From an uncultured Bacteroidales bacterium (lineage in GTDB: Bacteria; Bacteroidota; Bacteroidia; Bacteroidales; F082), in assembly GCA_900317055.1 (NCBI GenBank), contig ONFF01000001.1, positions 234,259 to 298,258 of the forward strand: a stretch of 64,000 bases of DNA, written 5' to 3'. Position 1 is the stretch's first letter, and each line of letters opens with the position of its first letter. The translations under genes were made by a program, and so were the position numbers. Of this stretch, positions 33,608 to 41,824 are shown piece by piece. The notes beneath the pieces were generated by a model. It searched no databases. It had not been told where the DNA came from and saw nothing but the letters and a program-made list of their open reading frames with translations.

Positions 33608-34849
33608 ATGAATACTGATAATAGAAGAGTAGTTATAACAGGTATGGGTGCCGTTTCGCCGATTGGCAACGACCTGCCGACTATATGGGATAACCTGATG
33701 AAAGGCTATTGCGGCATCGACTTCATCAAATCATTTGATGCCACTGACCTTCCTGTGAAGATCGCCGCCGAGTTGAAGGATTTCAACCCTGAAGCTTGTG
33801 GCGTTGATAAGGGTTTTGTCAAGCGCAACGACCGTTTTGCAGTCTATACCCTGGCTGCAGCCTATCAAGCCATGAAGGACAACGAGGACATGCAGATGAG
33901 TCCCGACCGCTTGGGCGTGTATGTCGGTTCCGGTATTGGTGGCTTCGACACCATTATGAAAGGCGTCAAGACCTATTATGAAGAAGGTGCGCGTTGGATT
34001 TCACCTTTGATGATCCCGACCATGATTGGAAACCAAGCCTCTGGTAGTGTGGCTATCCGCTACAACGCCCAAGGACCTTGCGTCCCCATTGTGACGGCTT
34101 GCGCCACGGGAACCCACAGCATCGGTGAGGCCTATCGTGCCATTAAGCATGGCTATGCCGATGCCATCATCGCTGGCGGTTCTGAAGCTGGTATCAACCC
34201 CGTCTCCATTGGTGGTTTTGCCAACTGCAAGGCTTTGACGAAGTCGGAAGACCCCAAGTATGCCTCCCTGCCGTTCAACAAGAACCGCGCTGGTTTCGTC
34301 ATCGCCGAAGGTTCGGGTATTGTGTTGCTTGAGGAATACGAACATGCCAAGCAGCGTGGCGCGAAGATTTATGCCGAACTTTGTGGTTATGGCAACTCAT
34401 GCGATGCCTATCACAGCACGGCTCCGCGTCCTGATGGCACTACGCAAAGTTTGGCCATCAAGCAAGCCCTTGAAGAAGCTCAATTCAAGGCTGGCGAGAG
34501 CATTTACATCAACGCCCACGGTACAGGTACGCCGATGAACGACAGCGGTGAGACCCGCGCCATCAAAATTGCTATGGGCGAGGAAGAAGCCCACAAGGCC
34601 CACATCAGCTCGACCAAGTCGGAGATGGGTCACGCCCTTGGTGCAGCTGGCGCTATCGAGCTCATCATCAGTGTAATGGCTTTGAATAACAATACCGTGC
34701 CTCCGACCATCGGTCTGGATGAACCCGACCCCGAGTGCGACCTTGACTACACACCCAATAATCCGCTCAAGGTGGATTTGGACATTGCCATCTCCAACTC
34801 TTTGGGCTTCGGTGGACACAATGCCTGCTTGGCTATTCGTAAAATATAA
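33608..34849 (+). CDS. fabF: 3-oxoacyl-ACP synthase II
   Basis: A 413-residue elongating ketosynthase. The Cys-His-His triad is Cys165 (IVTACATGTHSIGEAYRAI), His304 (INAHGTGTPMNDSGET) and His342 (STKSEMGHALGAAGAIE). The N-terminus RRVVITGMGAVSPIGN and C-terminus SNSLGFGGHNACLAI are canonical. It follows fabH with a repeat-filled gap and precedes fabZ, where a large palindrome occupies the spacer. Confidence 0.96.
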   Translation: MNTDNRRVVITGMGAVSPIGNDLPTIWDNLMKGYCGIDFIKSFDATDLPVKIAAELKDFNPEACGVDKGFVKRNDRFAVYTLAAAYQAMKDNEDMQMSPDRLGVYVGSGIGGFDTIMKGVKTYYEEGARWISPLMIPTMIGNQASGSVAIRYNAQGPCVPIVTACATGTHSIGEAYRAIKHGYADAIIAGGSEAGINPVSIGGFANCKALTKSEDPKYASLPFNKNRAGFVIAEGSGIVLLEEYEHAKQRGAKIYAELCGYGNSCDAYHSTAPRPDGTTQSLAIKQALEEAQFKAGESIYINAHGTGTPMNDSGETRAIKIAMGEEEAHKAHISSTKSEMGHALGAAGAIELIISVMALNNNTVPPTIGLDEPDPECDLDYTPNNPLKVDLDIAISNSLGFGGHNACLAIRKI

Positions 34850-34853
34850 TTGC

Positions 34854-34917
34854 TTGTAGGGCTGTCACATCGTGGCAGCCGAACCACATCGGCTGCCGTG
34901 GTACGACAGCCCTACAA
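34854..34917. repeat. 64-bp palindromic element, copy A
   Basis: TTGTAGGGCTGTCACATCG and TGGCAGCCG face CGGCTGCCG and TGGTACGACAGCCCTACAA across an 8-nt loop. A second copy of the same element is at 58188-58260. It lies between fabF and fabZ on the presumed transcript. Confidence 0.85.
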
Positions 34918-34960
34918 ACCAACAATTAAACGATTCAACAATCAACGATTAAACAACAAT

Positions 34961-35392
34961 ATGAACAGAGACGAAATCAAACAGTATCTCCCGCACCGCG
35001 AGCCTATGCTTTTGGTCGACGAGATGAACCTCGACGAGAATCATGTGTGTCATTCCAAGTACCATGTGACGGGCGAGGAGTTCTTCCTGCAAGGCCATTT
35101 CCCTGGCGAACCTGTCGTGCCTGGCGTTATCCTTTGCGAAATCATGGCCCAGTCGTGCGCCCTGCTGATGAAGGACGACCTCATTGGCAAACTGACCTTC
35201 TACACGGGCATCGACAAGGTGCGCTTCAAGAACAGCGTCAAGCCGGGCGACACCGCCGAGGTGGAAGCCACATTGACCTATCATCGTGCCAACATCTACA
35301 TCTGCTCCGCAGTGCTCAGCGTGGGCGGAAAGATGTGCGTGAAGGGCGAGCTTTCTTTTGCCCTACTTCCCGACACTCGCAACAAACAATGA
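34961..35392 (+). CDS. fabZ: 3-hydroxyacyl-ACP dehydratase
   Basis: A 143-residue hot-dog-fold enzyme that dehydrates 3-hydroxyacyl-ACP. The catalytic His46 is in LQGHFPGEPVVPGV and the catalytic acid Glu60 is in ILCEIMAQ. The N-terminus IKQYLPHREPMLLVDEM is typical. The start is the ATG at 34961; the frame back to 34850 runs through the palindromic element and is not coding. In many Bacteroidales FabZ is fused to LpxC, whereas this one is free-standing. Confidence 0.93.
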   Translation: MNRDEIKQYLPHREPMLLVDEMNLDENHVCHSKYHVTGEEFFLQGHFPGEPVVPGVILCEIMAQSCALLMKDDLIGKLTFYTGIDKVRFKNSVKPGDTAEVEATLTYHRANIYICSAVLSVGGKMCVKGELSFALLPDTRNKQ

Positions 35393-35427
35393 ATCTTGAA
35401 TTTTGAATTTTAAATCTTAAATTTGAG
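35393..35427 (+). repeat. Word repeat TTGAATTTT/AAATCTTAAA before acpP
   Basis: The whole fabZ-acpP spacer is made of ATCTTGAATTTTGAATTTT and AAATCTTAAATTTGAG words, the same vocabulary as in the gap before yajC. Confidence 0.55.
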
Positions 35428-35673
35428 ATGGCAACGATTCAAGACAAGGCGCGGGCATTTATCGCTACCAAGCTGAACGTCAGCGAGAGAGAAGTCACGC
35501 CAGAGAAGCATCTTTTTAACGACTTGGGCGCTGATTCGTTGGATGTCGTGGAGCTTCTCATGATTTTGGAGAGCGAATTCAATGTGAAATTCTCCGAGGA
35601 CGATACGGCCAATGTCAAGACCGTCGGCGACTTGTATGCAATGATTGAGAAATACATTCAGAAAACTAAATAA
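35428..35673 (+). CDS. acpP: Acyl carrier protein
   Basis: An 81-residue four-helix carrier. The phosphopantetheine attachment serine is Ser37 in LFNDLGADSLDVVELLM. The sequence is acidic and of normal length. It lies between fabZ and fabG and is presumably the carrier for this fab cluster. Confidence 0.95.
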   Translation: MATIQDKARAFIATKLNVSEREVTPEKHLFNDLGADSLDVVELLMILESEFNVKFSEDDTANVKTVGDLYAMIEKYIQKTK

Positions 35674-35682
35674 CAGAAGATC

Positions 35683-36429
35683 ATGGGATTATTAGACAAT
35701 AAAGTGGCTCTGATTACTGGAGCTGGTCGTGGCATCGGCAAGGCCATTGCTTTGCGTTTTGCCCAGGAAGGCTGCAACATTGCCTTCACCGATATCGCTT
35801 TGAACGATGTCGTCATGGAAACTGAAAAGGAGCTACAAGCTCTTGGCTTCAAGGCTAAGGCTTATGCCTCAAATGCGGCCAATTTTGAGGAGACGCATCA
35901 GGTCGTTGACGAAATCGTTAAGGACTTCGGTCGCATTGACATCCTCGTCAACAATGCAGGTATCACCAAGGACACCGCACTCAAACGCATGACCGAGGAA
36001 CAATGGGATGCCGTTATCAATGTGAACCTCAAGTCGGTGTTCAACTTCACCAAGGCTGTGCAGCCTGTGATGTGGAAGCAAAACGGGGGTAGTGTCATCA
36101 ATATGAGTTCGGTGGTGGGTGTCTCTGGCAATGCCAACCAGTGCAACTACAGTGCCTCGAAGGCCGGTATCATCGGCTTTACCAAGAGTGCAGCCAAGGA
36201 AATGGGTGTGCGCAACATCCGTCATAACGCCATCGCACCTGGTTTCATCATTACAGCCATGACCAATGCCCTGCCTGAGGATGTCCGCAAACAATGGGAA
36301 AGCCTGATTCCGCTACGTCGCGGTGGCACGCCCGAGGATGTAGCCAATGTGGCCCTCTTCCTTGCCTCCGATCTCAGCTCGTATGTCACAGGTCAGGTCA
36401 TCCACTGCTGTGGTGGCATGAATTGCTAA
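35683..36429 (+). CDS. fabG: 3-oxoacyl-ACP reductase
   Basis: A 248-residue short-chain dehydrogenase that reduces 3-oxoacyl-ACP with NADPH. The dinucleotide motif is ITGAGRGIGKAIA (residues 11-23), NNAG is at 90-93, and the catalytic Ser-Tyr-Lys set is in INMSSVVGVSG (Ser142/143) and YSASK (Tyr156, Lys160). It starts 9 bp after acpP and closes the cluster at a terminator. Confidence 0.95.
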   Translation: MGLLDNKVALITGAGRGIGKAIALRFAQEGCNIAFTDIALNDVVMETEKELQALGFKAKAYASNAANFEETHQVVDEIVKDFGRIDILVNNAGITKDTALKRMTEEQWDAVINVNLKSVFNFTKAVQPVMWKQNGGSVINMSSVVGVSGNANQCNYSASKAGIIGFTKSAAKEMGVRNIRHNAIAPGFIITAMTNALPEDVRKQWESLIPLRRGGTPEDVANVALFLASDLSSYVTGQVIHCCGGMNC

Positions 36430-36462
36430 GAAAACGAATTATTGAAAACGATAGCAGAAAGG

Positions 36463-36490
36463 AAAGCCTCGCTGATTGGCGGGGCTTTCT
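36463..36490. terminator. Terminator between fabG and the LytTR gene
   Basis: AAAGCCTCGC and GCGGGGCTTT form a 10-bp stem with one T-G pair. T-rich sequence follows on the plus strand and A-rich sequence lies on the other side, between convergent genes. Confidence 0.85.
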
Positions 36491-36494
36491 TGTT

Positions 36495-37382
36495 TTATTT
36501 TTTGTTGAAGGCTTCCAAAACCTTAGCCGAGTAGGTCTTCGAAACAGGAATGGAATCCAATCCTTCGCGTTCAAAGTCGATGACAAAACCGTCGGCTTCG
36601 TTGTGCAAGACGCTCACTTTCTTGATGTTGACGATATAAGAGCGATGACAACGCATCAATGAGCTGGAATCCACGCAGTTGTCCTCGATGGTCTTCATCT
36701 TGCAGCGTAGCATGTAACTGGCAATGGCGCCGCTGCGTTGGTAAAATACATTGATATAATTGTCTTCCGCCTTGATGTAATAGAGGTTGTCGAGCTTGAC
36801 GGACAGCTTCAGGTTGCCGTTGTTGTCCATCAGGTTGATGATTTCGGTGTGCTCAGGCATCACCTCATCGTCTGACTCTACCGTGTCGCTCTTCGTGAGC
36901 ATAAGGCGTTGTTGCGTGTCTTTCAATAAGATAACTAAGTCGGTGACGGTGTAGGGAACACCTAAGGCCACCATAGAGACAAGGAAGCTCTTCGCCAGGA
37001 TAAAGGCAAAGCTATGTCCCATGGCTTCAGTGATCTGGATCTGGAAATAGGAGAGTAGGGTGTAATACACGGCAATCAGCACGATTTCAAGGAAAAGCCA
37101 GAGGATATAGAGCCAAAAAGGGAAATGTCGCATCTTCTTGACGAGCCATGTCATCAATGTTCGGCTGAGGGCTAAAAACAGGGTGCCAGTACCCACAAAT
37201 GCCAAGGTGGTGAAGAAATAGTTTCCTTTTCCGACTTGAAACCAAGCAGTGGCGGAAAACGGAACATAAGCCGTCAGAAAAACGAGAGCAAACAAAGTCG
37301 AGATGATGACGTTGATTGACTGGCTGACAGGTTCTGTCAGGCACTCAGGGGTTTGCGTTATCAGTCGTCTTGGGTATTTCAT
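36495..37382 (-). CDS. Membrane-bound LytTR family transcription regulator
   Basis: A 295-residue protein. The start at 37382 (MKYPRRLITQTPECLTEP) follows a good promoter. The N-terminal half has four membrane helices (VIISTLFALVFLTAYVPF, YFFTTLAFVGTGTLFLAL, FWLYILWLFLEIVLIAVYY, HSFAFILAKSFLVSMVAL). The C-terminal 105 or so residues are a LytTR DNA-binding domain: LDNLYYIKAEDNYINVFY, SLMRCHRSYIVNIKKV, SIPVSKTY. Such proteins are usually single-component membrane sensors. Its target is not evident. Confidence 0.88.
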   Translation of the reverse strand: MKYPRRLITQTPECLTEPVSQSINVIISTLFALVFLTAYVPFSATAWFQVGKGNYFFTTLAFVGTGTLFLALSRTLMTWLVKKMRHFPFWLYILWLFLEIVLIAVYYTLLSYFQIQITEAMGHSFAFILAKSFLVSMVALGVPYTVTDLVILLKDTQQRLMLTKSDTVESDDEVMPEHTEIINLMDNNGNLKLSVKLDNLYYIKAEDNYINVFYQRSGAIASYMLRCKMKTIEDNCVDSSSLMRCHRSYIVNIKKVSVLHNEADGFVIDFEREGLDSIPVSKTYSAKVLEAFNKK

Positions 37383-37404
37383 CGTTTGCTCAAAAAAAGT
37401 GCGG

Positions 37405-37435
37405 CAAAGATACAAAAACTTGTCAAATTGTCAAA
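37405..37435 (-). promoter_or_regulatory. Promoter for the LytTR gene
   Basis: On the minus strand, TTTG (37435-37432), a 19-bp spacer and TATCTTTG (37412-37405). The -33 element lies inside the 3' end of recX. Confidence 0.75.
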
Positions 37436-37902
37436 TCCTTCAGGACTTCCCAAATCAGATTGCCCTCGAAGCCTTTTTGCATAGCGTATGCGGCCAATTT
37501 GCGTTTTTTCTCGAAGTCAGATTCTGCTTTTATGGTCTTGGATTTGGCCTTTAGGATGTCAATGAGCCGTTGGCGGTAGACTTCATTGTCGGTTTGTCCT
37601 ATAGCTTCATCGATGATATCTTTATCGATGCCTTTCTGTATGAGGTGGAAACGGATTTTGTTGACACCCCAGCCGCTTTGGTTGATTTTGCCTCTGACAA
37701 AACTCTTGGCAAACCTTTCGTCGTTGACAAAACGGTTATCCAGCAGATAATCAAGGATTTTTGTCTTTTCCTCTTCGAGGATGTCGAAGGTCTTCAGCTT
37801 GTCTCTCACATCTTTTACACAGCGTTCCTGATAAGCGCAGTACTTGGCCATCTTGTCAAGAACTTGGTCGGGCGTGAGGGGCTTGGCAGGTTGTTTCGGC
37901 AT
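37423..37902 (-). CDS. recX: Regulatory protein RecX
   Basis: A 159-residue helical protein that modulates RecA filaments. The three-helix repeats are seen in LDKMAKYCAYQERCVKDVRDKL, ILDYLLDNRFVNDERFAKSF, WGVNKIRFHLIQKGIDKDII and KLAAYAMQKGFEGNLIWEVL. The start is the ATG at 37902, whose bases overlap the stop of the upstream PTS-like gene (TGATG), so the two are coupled. recA is not in the window. Confidence 0.9.
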   Translation of the reverse strand: MPKQPAKPLTPDQVLDKMAKYCAYQERCVKDVRDKLKTFDILEEEKTKILDYLLDNRFVNDERFAKSFVRGKINQSGWGVNKIRFHLIQKGIDKDIIDEAIGQTDNEVYRQRLIDILKAKSKTIKAESDFEKKRKLAAYAMQKGFEGNLIWEVLKDLTI

Positions 37903-38921
37903 CAGCAGTCGATTTTGAGGTCGCCTTCCTTGATCCAGCCTATCTTTCTCAGAATCAGTCCGAAGAGCCAAGAAAGCACAGCAGGGAGCACGAAGCAGAC
38001 GAGTGCCATGCCCAGCCACATGTTCATGCCACCTTCAGGCATGGCGGTGTAGATGCCAATGGGTCCGACAAGGCCGCAAGTACCCATGCCGGATCCGATG
38101 GGGATGTTCTCCAGATGGAAGACACAGGTGGAGATAGGTCCCGTGATAGCGGAGGTGAGTAGGACGGGAATCCAGATTTTGGGATTCTTCACGATGTTGC
38201 CCATCTGCAACATGGAGGTACCGAGACCTTGTGCCACGAGTCCGCCCCAACGGTTTTCCTTGAAACTCAACACGGCAAAACCAATCATTTGGGCGCAGCA
38301 ACCGGCCGTGGCAGCGCCTCCTGCGATGCCACCTAAGCCAATGGCTAGGCAGATAGCCGCTGAACTAATGGGCAGGGTGAGCACCGACCCAATGACTACT
38401 GAGACGATGACTCCCATGAGGAAGGGCTGCATTTGCGTGGCGTTCTCGATGAAGGTGCCGAGGGCGGTCATAACCTTTTGGATGGGAGCACCTACAGCAT
38501 AAGCCATTAACACACCGCTGATGATGACCACGGCAGGCGTGACGAGGATGTCGACTTGGGTCTCCTTGTAGACGATTTTGCCTAGTTCTACGGCTACGAT
38601 CACGGCAACATAGGCGCCCATGGGTCCACCAAGTTCATTGCCTGCAATACCCACGGCGATGGCACTGAACAGCACCAAGCCTTCGCATTTGAGCTTGTAA
38701 GCTATGGCAACGGCGATGGCGGCTCCTGTGGCGGCCTTGGCATATTTGGCGATGGTCTCAAAAGCTTCAATTCCGGTCTTGTCTCCTAAAGTTTGGAAGA
38801 TGGTACCGATAAGCAACGAGGCGAACAAGCCCAGCGCCATAGCACCAAGAGCGTCGACAAAATAGGCCTTCCAGGTCATGTCGACGCCCTTGCGCTGTAG
38901 GAATGATTTGAATTTGCTCAT
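37902..38921 (-). CDS. PTS EIIC-like membrane protein (PTS_EIIC_2 type)
   Basis: A 339-residue protein with about ten membrane helices and Gly-rich loops: GIAGNELGGPMGAYVAVIVA, VLTLPISSAAICLAIGLGGI, GGAATAGCCAQMIGFAVLSF, SAITGPISTCVFHLENIPIG and GSGMGTCGLVGPIGIYTAM. This matches stand-alone PTS IIC-like proteins without IIA/IIB domains. No EI, HPr, IIA or IIB gene is near, so transport by phosphotransfer cannot be assumed. It is translationally coupled to recX. Confidence 0.82.
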   Translation of the reverse strand: MSKFKSFLQRKGVDMTWKAYFVDALGAMALGLFASLLIGTIFQTLGDKTGIEAFETIAKYAKAATGAAIAVAIAYKLKCEGLVLFSAIAVGIAGNELGGPMGAYVAVIVAVELGKIVYKETQVDILVTPAVVIISGVLMAYAVGAPIQKVMTALGTFIENATQMQPFLMGVIVSVVIGSVLTLPISSAAICLAIGLGGIAGGAATAGCCAQMIGFAVLSFKENRWGGLVAQGLGTSMLQMGNIVKNPKIWIPVLLTSAITGPISTCVFHLENIPIGSGMGTCGLVGPIGIYTAMPEGGMNMWLGMALVCFVLPAVLSWLFGLILRKIGWIKEGDLKIDC

Positions 38922-38957
38922 GTTTTTGCTGTAAAGCTGCTGATAATACTCTGTTCC

Positions 38958-39055
38958 TTAACCGTCATTGCGGGCTTGACCCGCAATCTCCTATGCGGTT
39001 AGGTGTCTTCTTCGCGCTTTGGAGATGGCGGATGTTCCTCCGCCATGACGGTTAA
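38958..39055. repeat. 98-bp inverted repeat (TTAACCGTCAT..ATGACGGTTAA)
   Basis: The outer arms TTAACCGTCAT and ATGACGGTTAA are perfect. Inner hairpins TTGCGGGCTTGACCCGCAA and GGCGGATGTTCCTCCGCC make a cruciform-like element. It fills the gap between the PTS-like and nicotinamidase genes. Confidence 0.8.
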
Positions 39056-39093
39056 AGCAGAATGGTCGTGAATCCCAGTTTTATTTCAGCCCA

Positions 39094-39828
39094 TCAGAAT
39101 TCAATGCCTTGAATACCGTTTTCCTTCATCAGGTCGGCGAGCTTGGTGTCGCTTTCGTCAACGGAGGCAAGGCAGTTGGTGACGATGCGGATCTGCTTGG
39201 CTGGATAGAATTCCATCAAGTCCTTGGTGGTTTCATAAACGCAATAGTCGGTGGCGATACCGCAAATGTCAATGCCTTCAAAATGTTCAAATTCTTCGAT
39301 GGTACGGCGCAATTTTTCTCCGCTGTGCTCATTTTGGAAGATACTGAATTCCTCCTTTTCAGCGAGGTCGCCCTTTTGCATGTAGTGGATGTTTAGATTG
39401 TAGTTATTCTGCATTAGATTGTCCAATACTTCTTGCAAAACAGGATATACGTTCATGCCATCGGTACCTTGTACGCAGTGGGGTGGAAACACGCCACCTT
39501 GCTCAACGAAAGAGCAGTGGTTTTTAGGATGGGCATCTTGGGTGACGATGATCCAGCTGTAGTTCTTCCATGTGCCTTGGTCTAAAGCTTTGGCGAGGTA
39601 ATCCATAGCAGCAGGGCCATTTTTTGTGGCCAAGCTACCTGTGGTGAAATCAACTTGAGGGTCAACGATGAGGAGCAGACGGTTGGGAAGAGTGGCTTGC
39701 TCTACCTTAGTTTCGGTGGTGGTTCCATTTTGAACTTCTTCTTCGTCTTCTTTTTGGTTGTTGTTGCCGCAGCCAGCAAAAGCAAGGGCTGCTACGAGCA
39801 CGATGGCTCCAAGGATGTGTCTTTTCAT
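39094..39828 (-). CDS. Nicotinamidase-like isochorismatase-family lipoprotein
   Basis: A 244-residue protein. Residues 1-20 are a lipoprotein signal (IVLVAALAFAGCGNNN, Cys20), followed by an acidic linker (EDEEEVQ). The enzyme domain carries the complete nicotinamidase set: Asp56 (LLIVDPQVDF), Lys152 (MQKGD) and Cys196 (GIATDYCVYET) as catalytic triad, and Asp98, His100 and His104 (TQDAHPKNHCSF) as metal ligands. Nicotinamidase turns nicotinamide into nicotinate for NAD salvage and is normally cytosolic. This one should be anchored in the periplasm or outer membrane. A related amidohydrolase activity is possible. Confidence 0.88.
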   Translation of the reverse strand: MKRHILGAIVLVAALAFAGCGNNNQKEDEEEVQNGTTTETKVEQATLPNRLLLIVDPQVDFTTGSLATKNGPAAMDYLAKALDQGTWKNYSWIIVTQDAHPKNHCSFVEQGGVFPPHCVQGTDGMNVYPVLQEVLDNLMQNNYNLNIHYMQKGDLAEKEEFSIFQNEHSGEKLRRTIEEFEHFEGIDICGIATDYCVYETTKDLMEFYPAKQIRIVTNCLASVDESDTKLADLMKENGIQGIEF

Positions 39829-39858
39829 TGCTTTACTTTATGATTTAGAAATTTGCGG

Positions 39859-39866
39859 CAAAATTA
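39859..39866 (-). promoter_or_regulatory. -7 box (TAATTTTG) for the nicotinamidase-like gene
   Basis: TAATTTTGCCGC on the minus strand, 31 bp before the ATG at 39828. Confidence 0.65.
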
Positions 39867-39873
39867 GTGAATT

Positions 39874-41715
39874 TTATGATTTGTAGAGCTTTTTAATCCA
39901 ATCTGCGTGTCCGATTCTGCGCAAGGCATTCTTAACCCACTCGCGGTTCTCGGGTTTGTACCAGAAGAAAAAGCGTTGTTGGGCGAGTTTCTCTTCTTTT
40001 GTCTTGGCAACGAACACGGGCTCCAAAGTGTAAGGGTCATAACCCGAATAATAGATTTCGGTAGCTAAGGTCATCGGTGTGGGTGTGAAGTCTTGTACTT
40101 GCTCCAGATGATAACCTAACTCTTTGGTTCTCACTGCCAAATCTGCCATGTCCTCAAGGTAACAATCAGGGTGCGAGGAAATGAAATAGGGGATGAGTTG
40201 TTGGTTCAGATGCTCTTTTTCGTTGATAGCATCGAACTTCTTCTTTAGCTTGATGAACATGTCGAACTTGGGCTTGCGCATGAGCTTGAGGACGGCATCG
40301 CTGGTATGTTCGGGAGCCACTTTCAGTCGTCCGCTGACATGTCGCGTAACTAACTGGCGGAAATATTCGTCATAGCCCATGGCTTTGTTTTCCTCAGGCG
40401 TGCTGTCGTGCAGGAACAGGTCGTAGCGAATGCCTGAGCCGATGGTGGCTTTTTTCACTTTTGGGTTTGCGTCTACCTCTTTGTATATCTCGATAAGCGG
40501 ATGATGGTCGGTGTTGAGGTTTTTGCATACGGAGGGCTGTAGGCAGGTGGGCCGGGCGCATTTCTCGCAGAGGGTTTCATCCTTGCCTTTCATGCGGTAC
40601 ATGTTGGCCGATGGACCACCGAGGTCGCTGATGTAACCTTTAAAGTCTTTCATTTCAGTGACTTTTTCCACCTCACGCATGATGGACTCCTTGCTGCGTG
40701 AAGCCACGAACTTGCCTTGGTGTGCCGAGATGGTACAAAACGCACATCCGCCGAAGCATCCCCGATGTAGGTTTACGGAGTGACGAATCATCTCGTAGGC
40801 GGGAATCACGCCGCGTTTGGCATATTTCGGATGCGGTAGGCGTGTGTAAGGCAAGTCGAAGCTGGCGTCAATCTGTTCTGTTGTAAATGTTGGCAAGGGA
40901 GGATTGATTATAAGCCTTTGGTTGCCAACTTCTTGTATCAGCCTCGCGGCGTGTTTCTTATTGGATTCTTCTTCGATGTGACGGAAGTTGGAAGCGTATT
41001 TCTTTTTGTCTTTTAAACAGACTTCATGTGCCACGAGTTCGATGGTCTCGCCATCGAAATTGGGAAGTGGCTGTTTCTTGTCTTGCAAAAAGAAGGTCTG
41101 TTTGATGTCGGTCAGTTCGCTGACTTTCTTGCCACTTTGTATGGCTTTGGCGATTTCCACCATGGTGAGTTCGCCCATGCCGTAAACGCCAAGGTCGGCT
41201 TTCGATTCGACCAAGATGCTGGGTTTCAAGCAGTCATCCCAATAGTCGTAGTGTGTCACGCGCCGCAGTGAGGCCTCGATGCCGCCGATGATGACGGGCA
41301 CATCGGGATAGAGTTGCTTGAGGATGTTGGTGTAGACGATGGTGGCTCTGTCGGGACGGAAGCCCGCCTCGCCACCTGGCGTGTAGGCATCGTTGCTGCG
41401 TAAGCGCTTGTTGGCAGTGTAATGGTTCACCATAGAGTCCATGCAGCCCGCTGAAACGCCAAAATAAAGTCTCGGTTTGCCGAATTTCTTGAAATCGCGC
41501 AAGTCATCCCTCCAATTGGGTTGCGGGATAAGAGCCACTCGGAAACCGTTGTGCTCCAGCACCCTTCCAATGACTGCCGCCCCAAACGCAGGATGGTCGA
41601 CATAGGCATCGCCAGTGACGAACACGATGTCCACCTCATCCCAACCGCGCAGGTCGGTCTCTTTCTTCGTTATGGGAAGCCAGTCTAGCAGGGTCATTCC
41701 GTGAATTTTTTGCAA
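39874..41715 (-). CDS. YgiQ family radical SAM protein
   Basis: A 613-residue protein. The N-terminal UPF0313 region starts LLDWLPITKKETDLRGWDEV and has FVTGDAYVDHPAFGAAVIGR and GGIEASLRRVTHYDYWDD. The radical-SAM cluster motif CxxxCxxC is in HRGCFGGCAFCTISAHQGK (near residue 323). Another Cys cluster is CEKCARPTCLQPSVC. The C-terminal KAPEHTSDAVLKLMRKPKF-like segment (VAPEHTSDAVLKLM) is conserved. The family is widespread and its reaction is not established. Its promoter lies immediately upstream. Confidence 0.93.
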   Translation of the reverse strand: MQKIHGMTLLDWLPITKKETDLRGWDEVDIVFVTGDAYVDHPAFGAAVIGRVLEHNGFRVALIPQPNWRDDLRDFKKFGKPRLYFGVSAGCMDSMVNHYTANKRLRSNDAYTPGGEAGFRPDRATIVYTNILKQLYPDVPVIIGGIEASLRRVTHYDYWDDCLKPSILVESKADLGVYGMGELTMVEIAKAIQSGKKVSELTDIKQTFFLQDKKQPLPNFDGETIELVAHEVCLKDKKKYASNFRHIEEESNKKHAARLIQEVGNQRLIINPPLPTFTTEQIDASFDLPYTRLPHPKYAKRGVIPAYEMIRHSVNLHRGCFGGCAFCTISAHQGKFVASRSKESIMREVEKVTEMKDFKGYISDLGGPSANMYRMKGKDETLCEKCARPTCLQPSVCKNLNTDHHPLIEIYKEVDANPKVKKATIGSGIRYDLFLHDSTPEENKAMGYDEYFRQLVTRHVSGRLKVAPEHTSDAVLKLMRKPKFDMFIKLKKKFDAINEKEHLNQQLIPYFISSHPDCYLEDMADLAVRTKELGYHLEQVQDFTPTPMTLATEIYYSGYDPYTLEPVFVAKTKEEKLAQQRFFFWYKPENREWVKNALRRIGHADWIKKLYKS

Positions 41716-41720
41716 AGATA
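41713..41720 (-). promoter_or_regulatory. -7 box (TATCTTTG) for the YgiQ gene
   Basis: TATCTTTGC on the minus strand overlaps the annotated ATG at 41715. Transcription from here would therefore start inside the frame, so the true start may be the next ATG at 41697 (MTLLDW), which fits better. Confidence 0.55.
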
Positions 41721-41824
41721 ATTATTTATTGAAAACCCTTCTTTATTCCAAAAAGAATTCCGACCTTTGCAGCCGCAAAAATCGAAGCGAGTTTATTATT
41801 TAAAGAATTATAAATCAAACTTTT

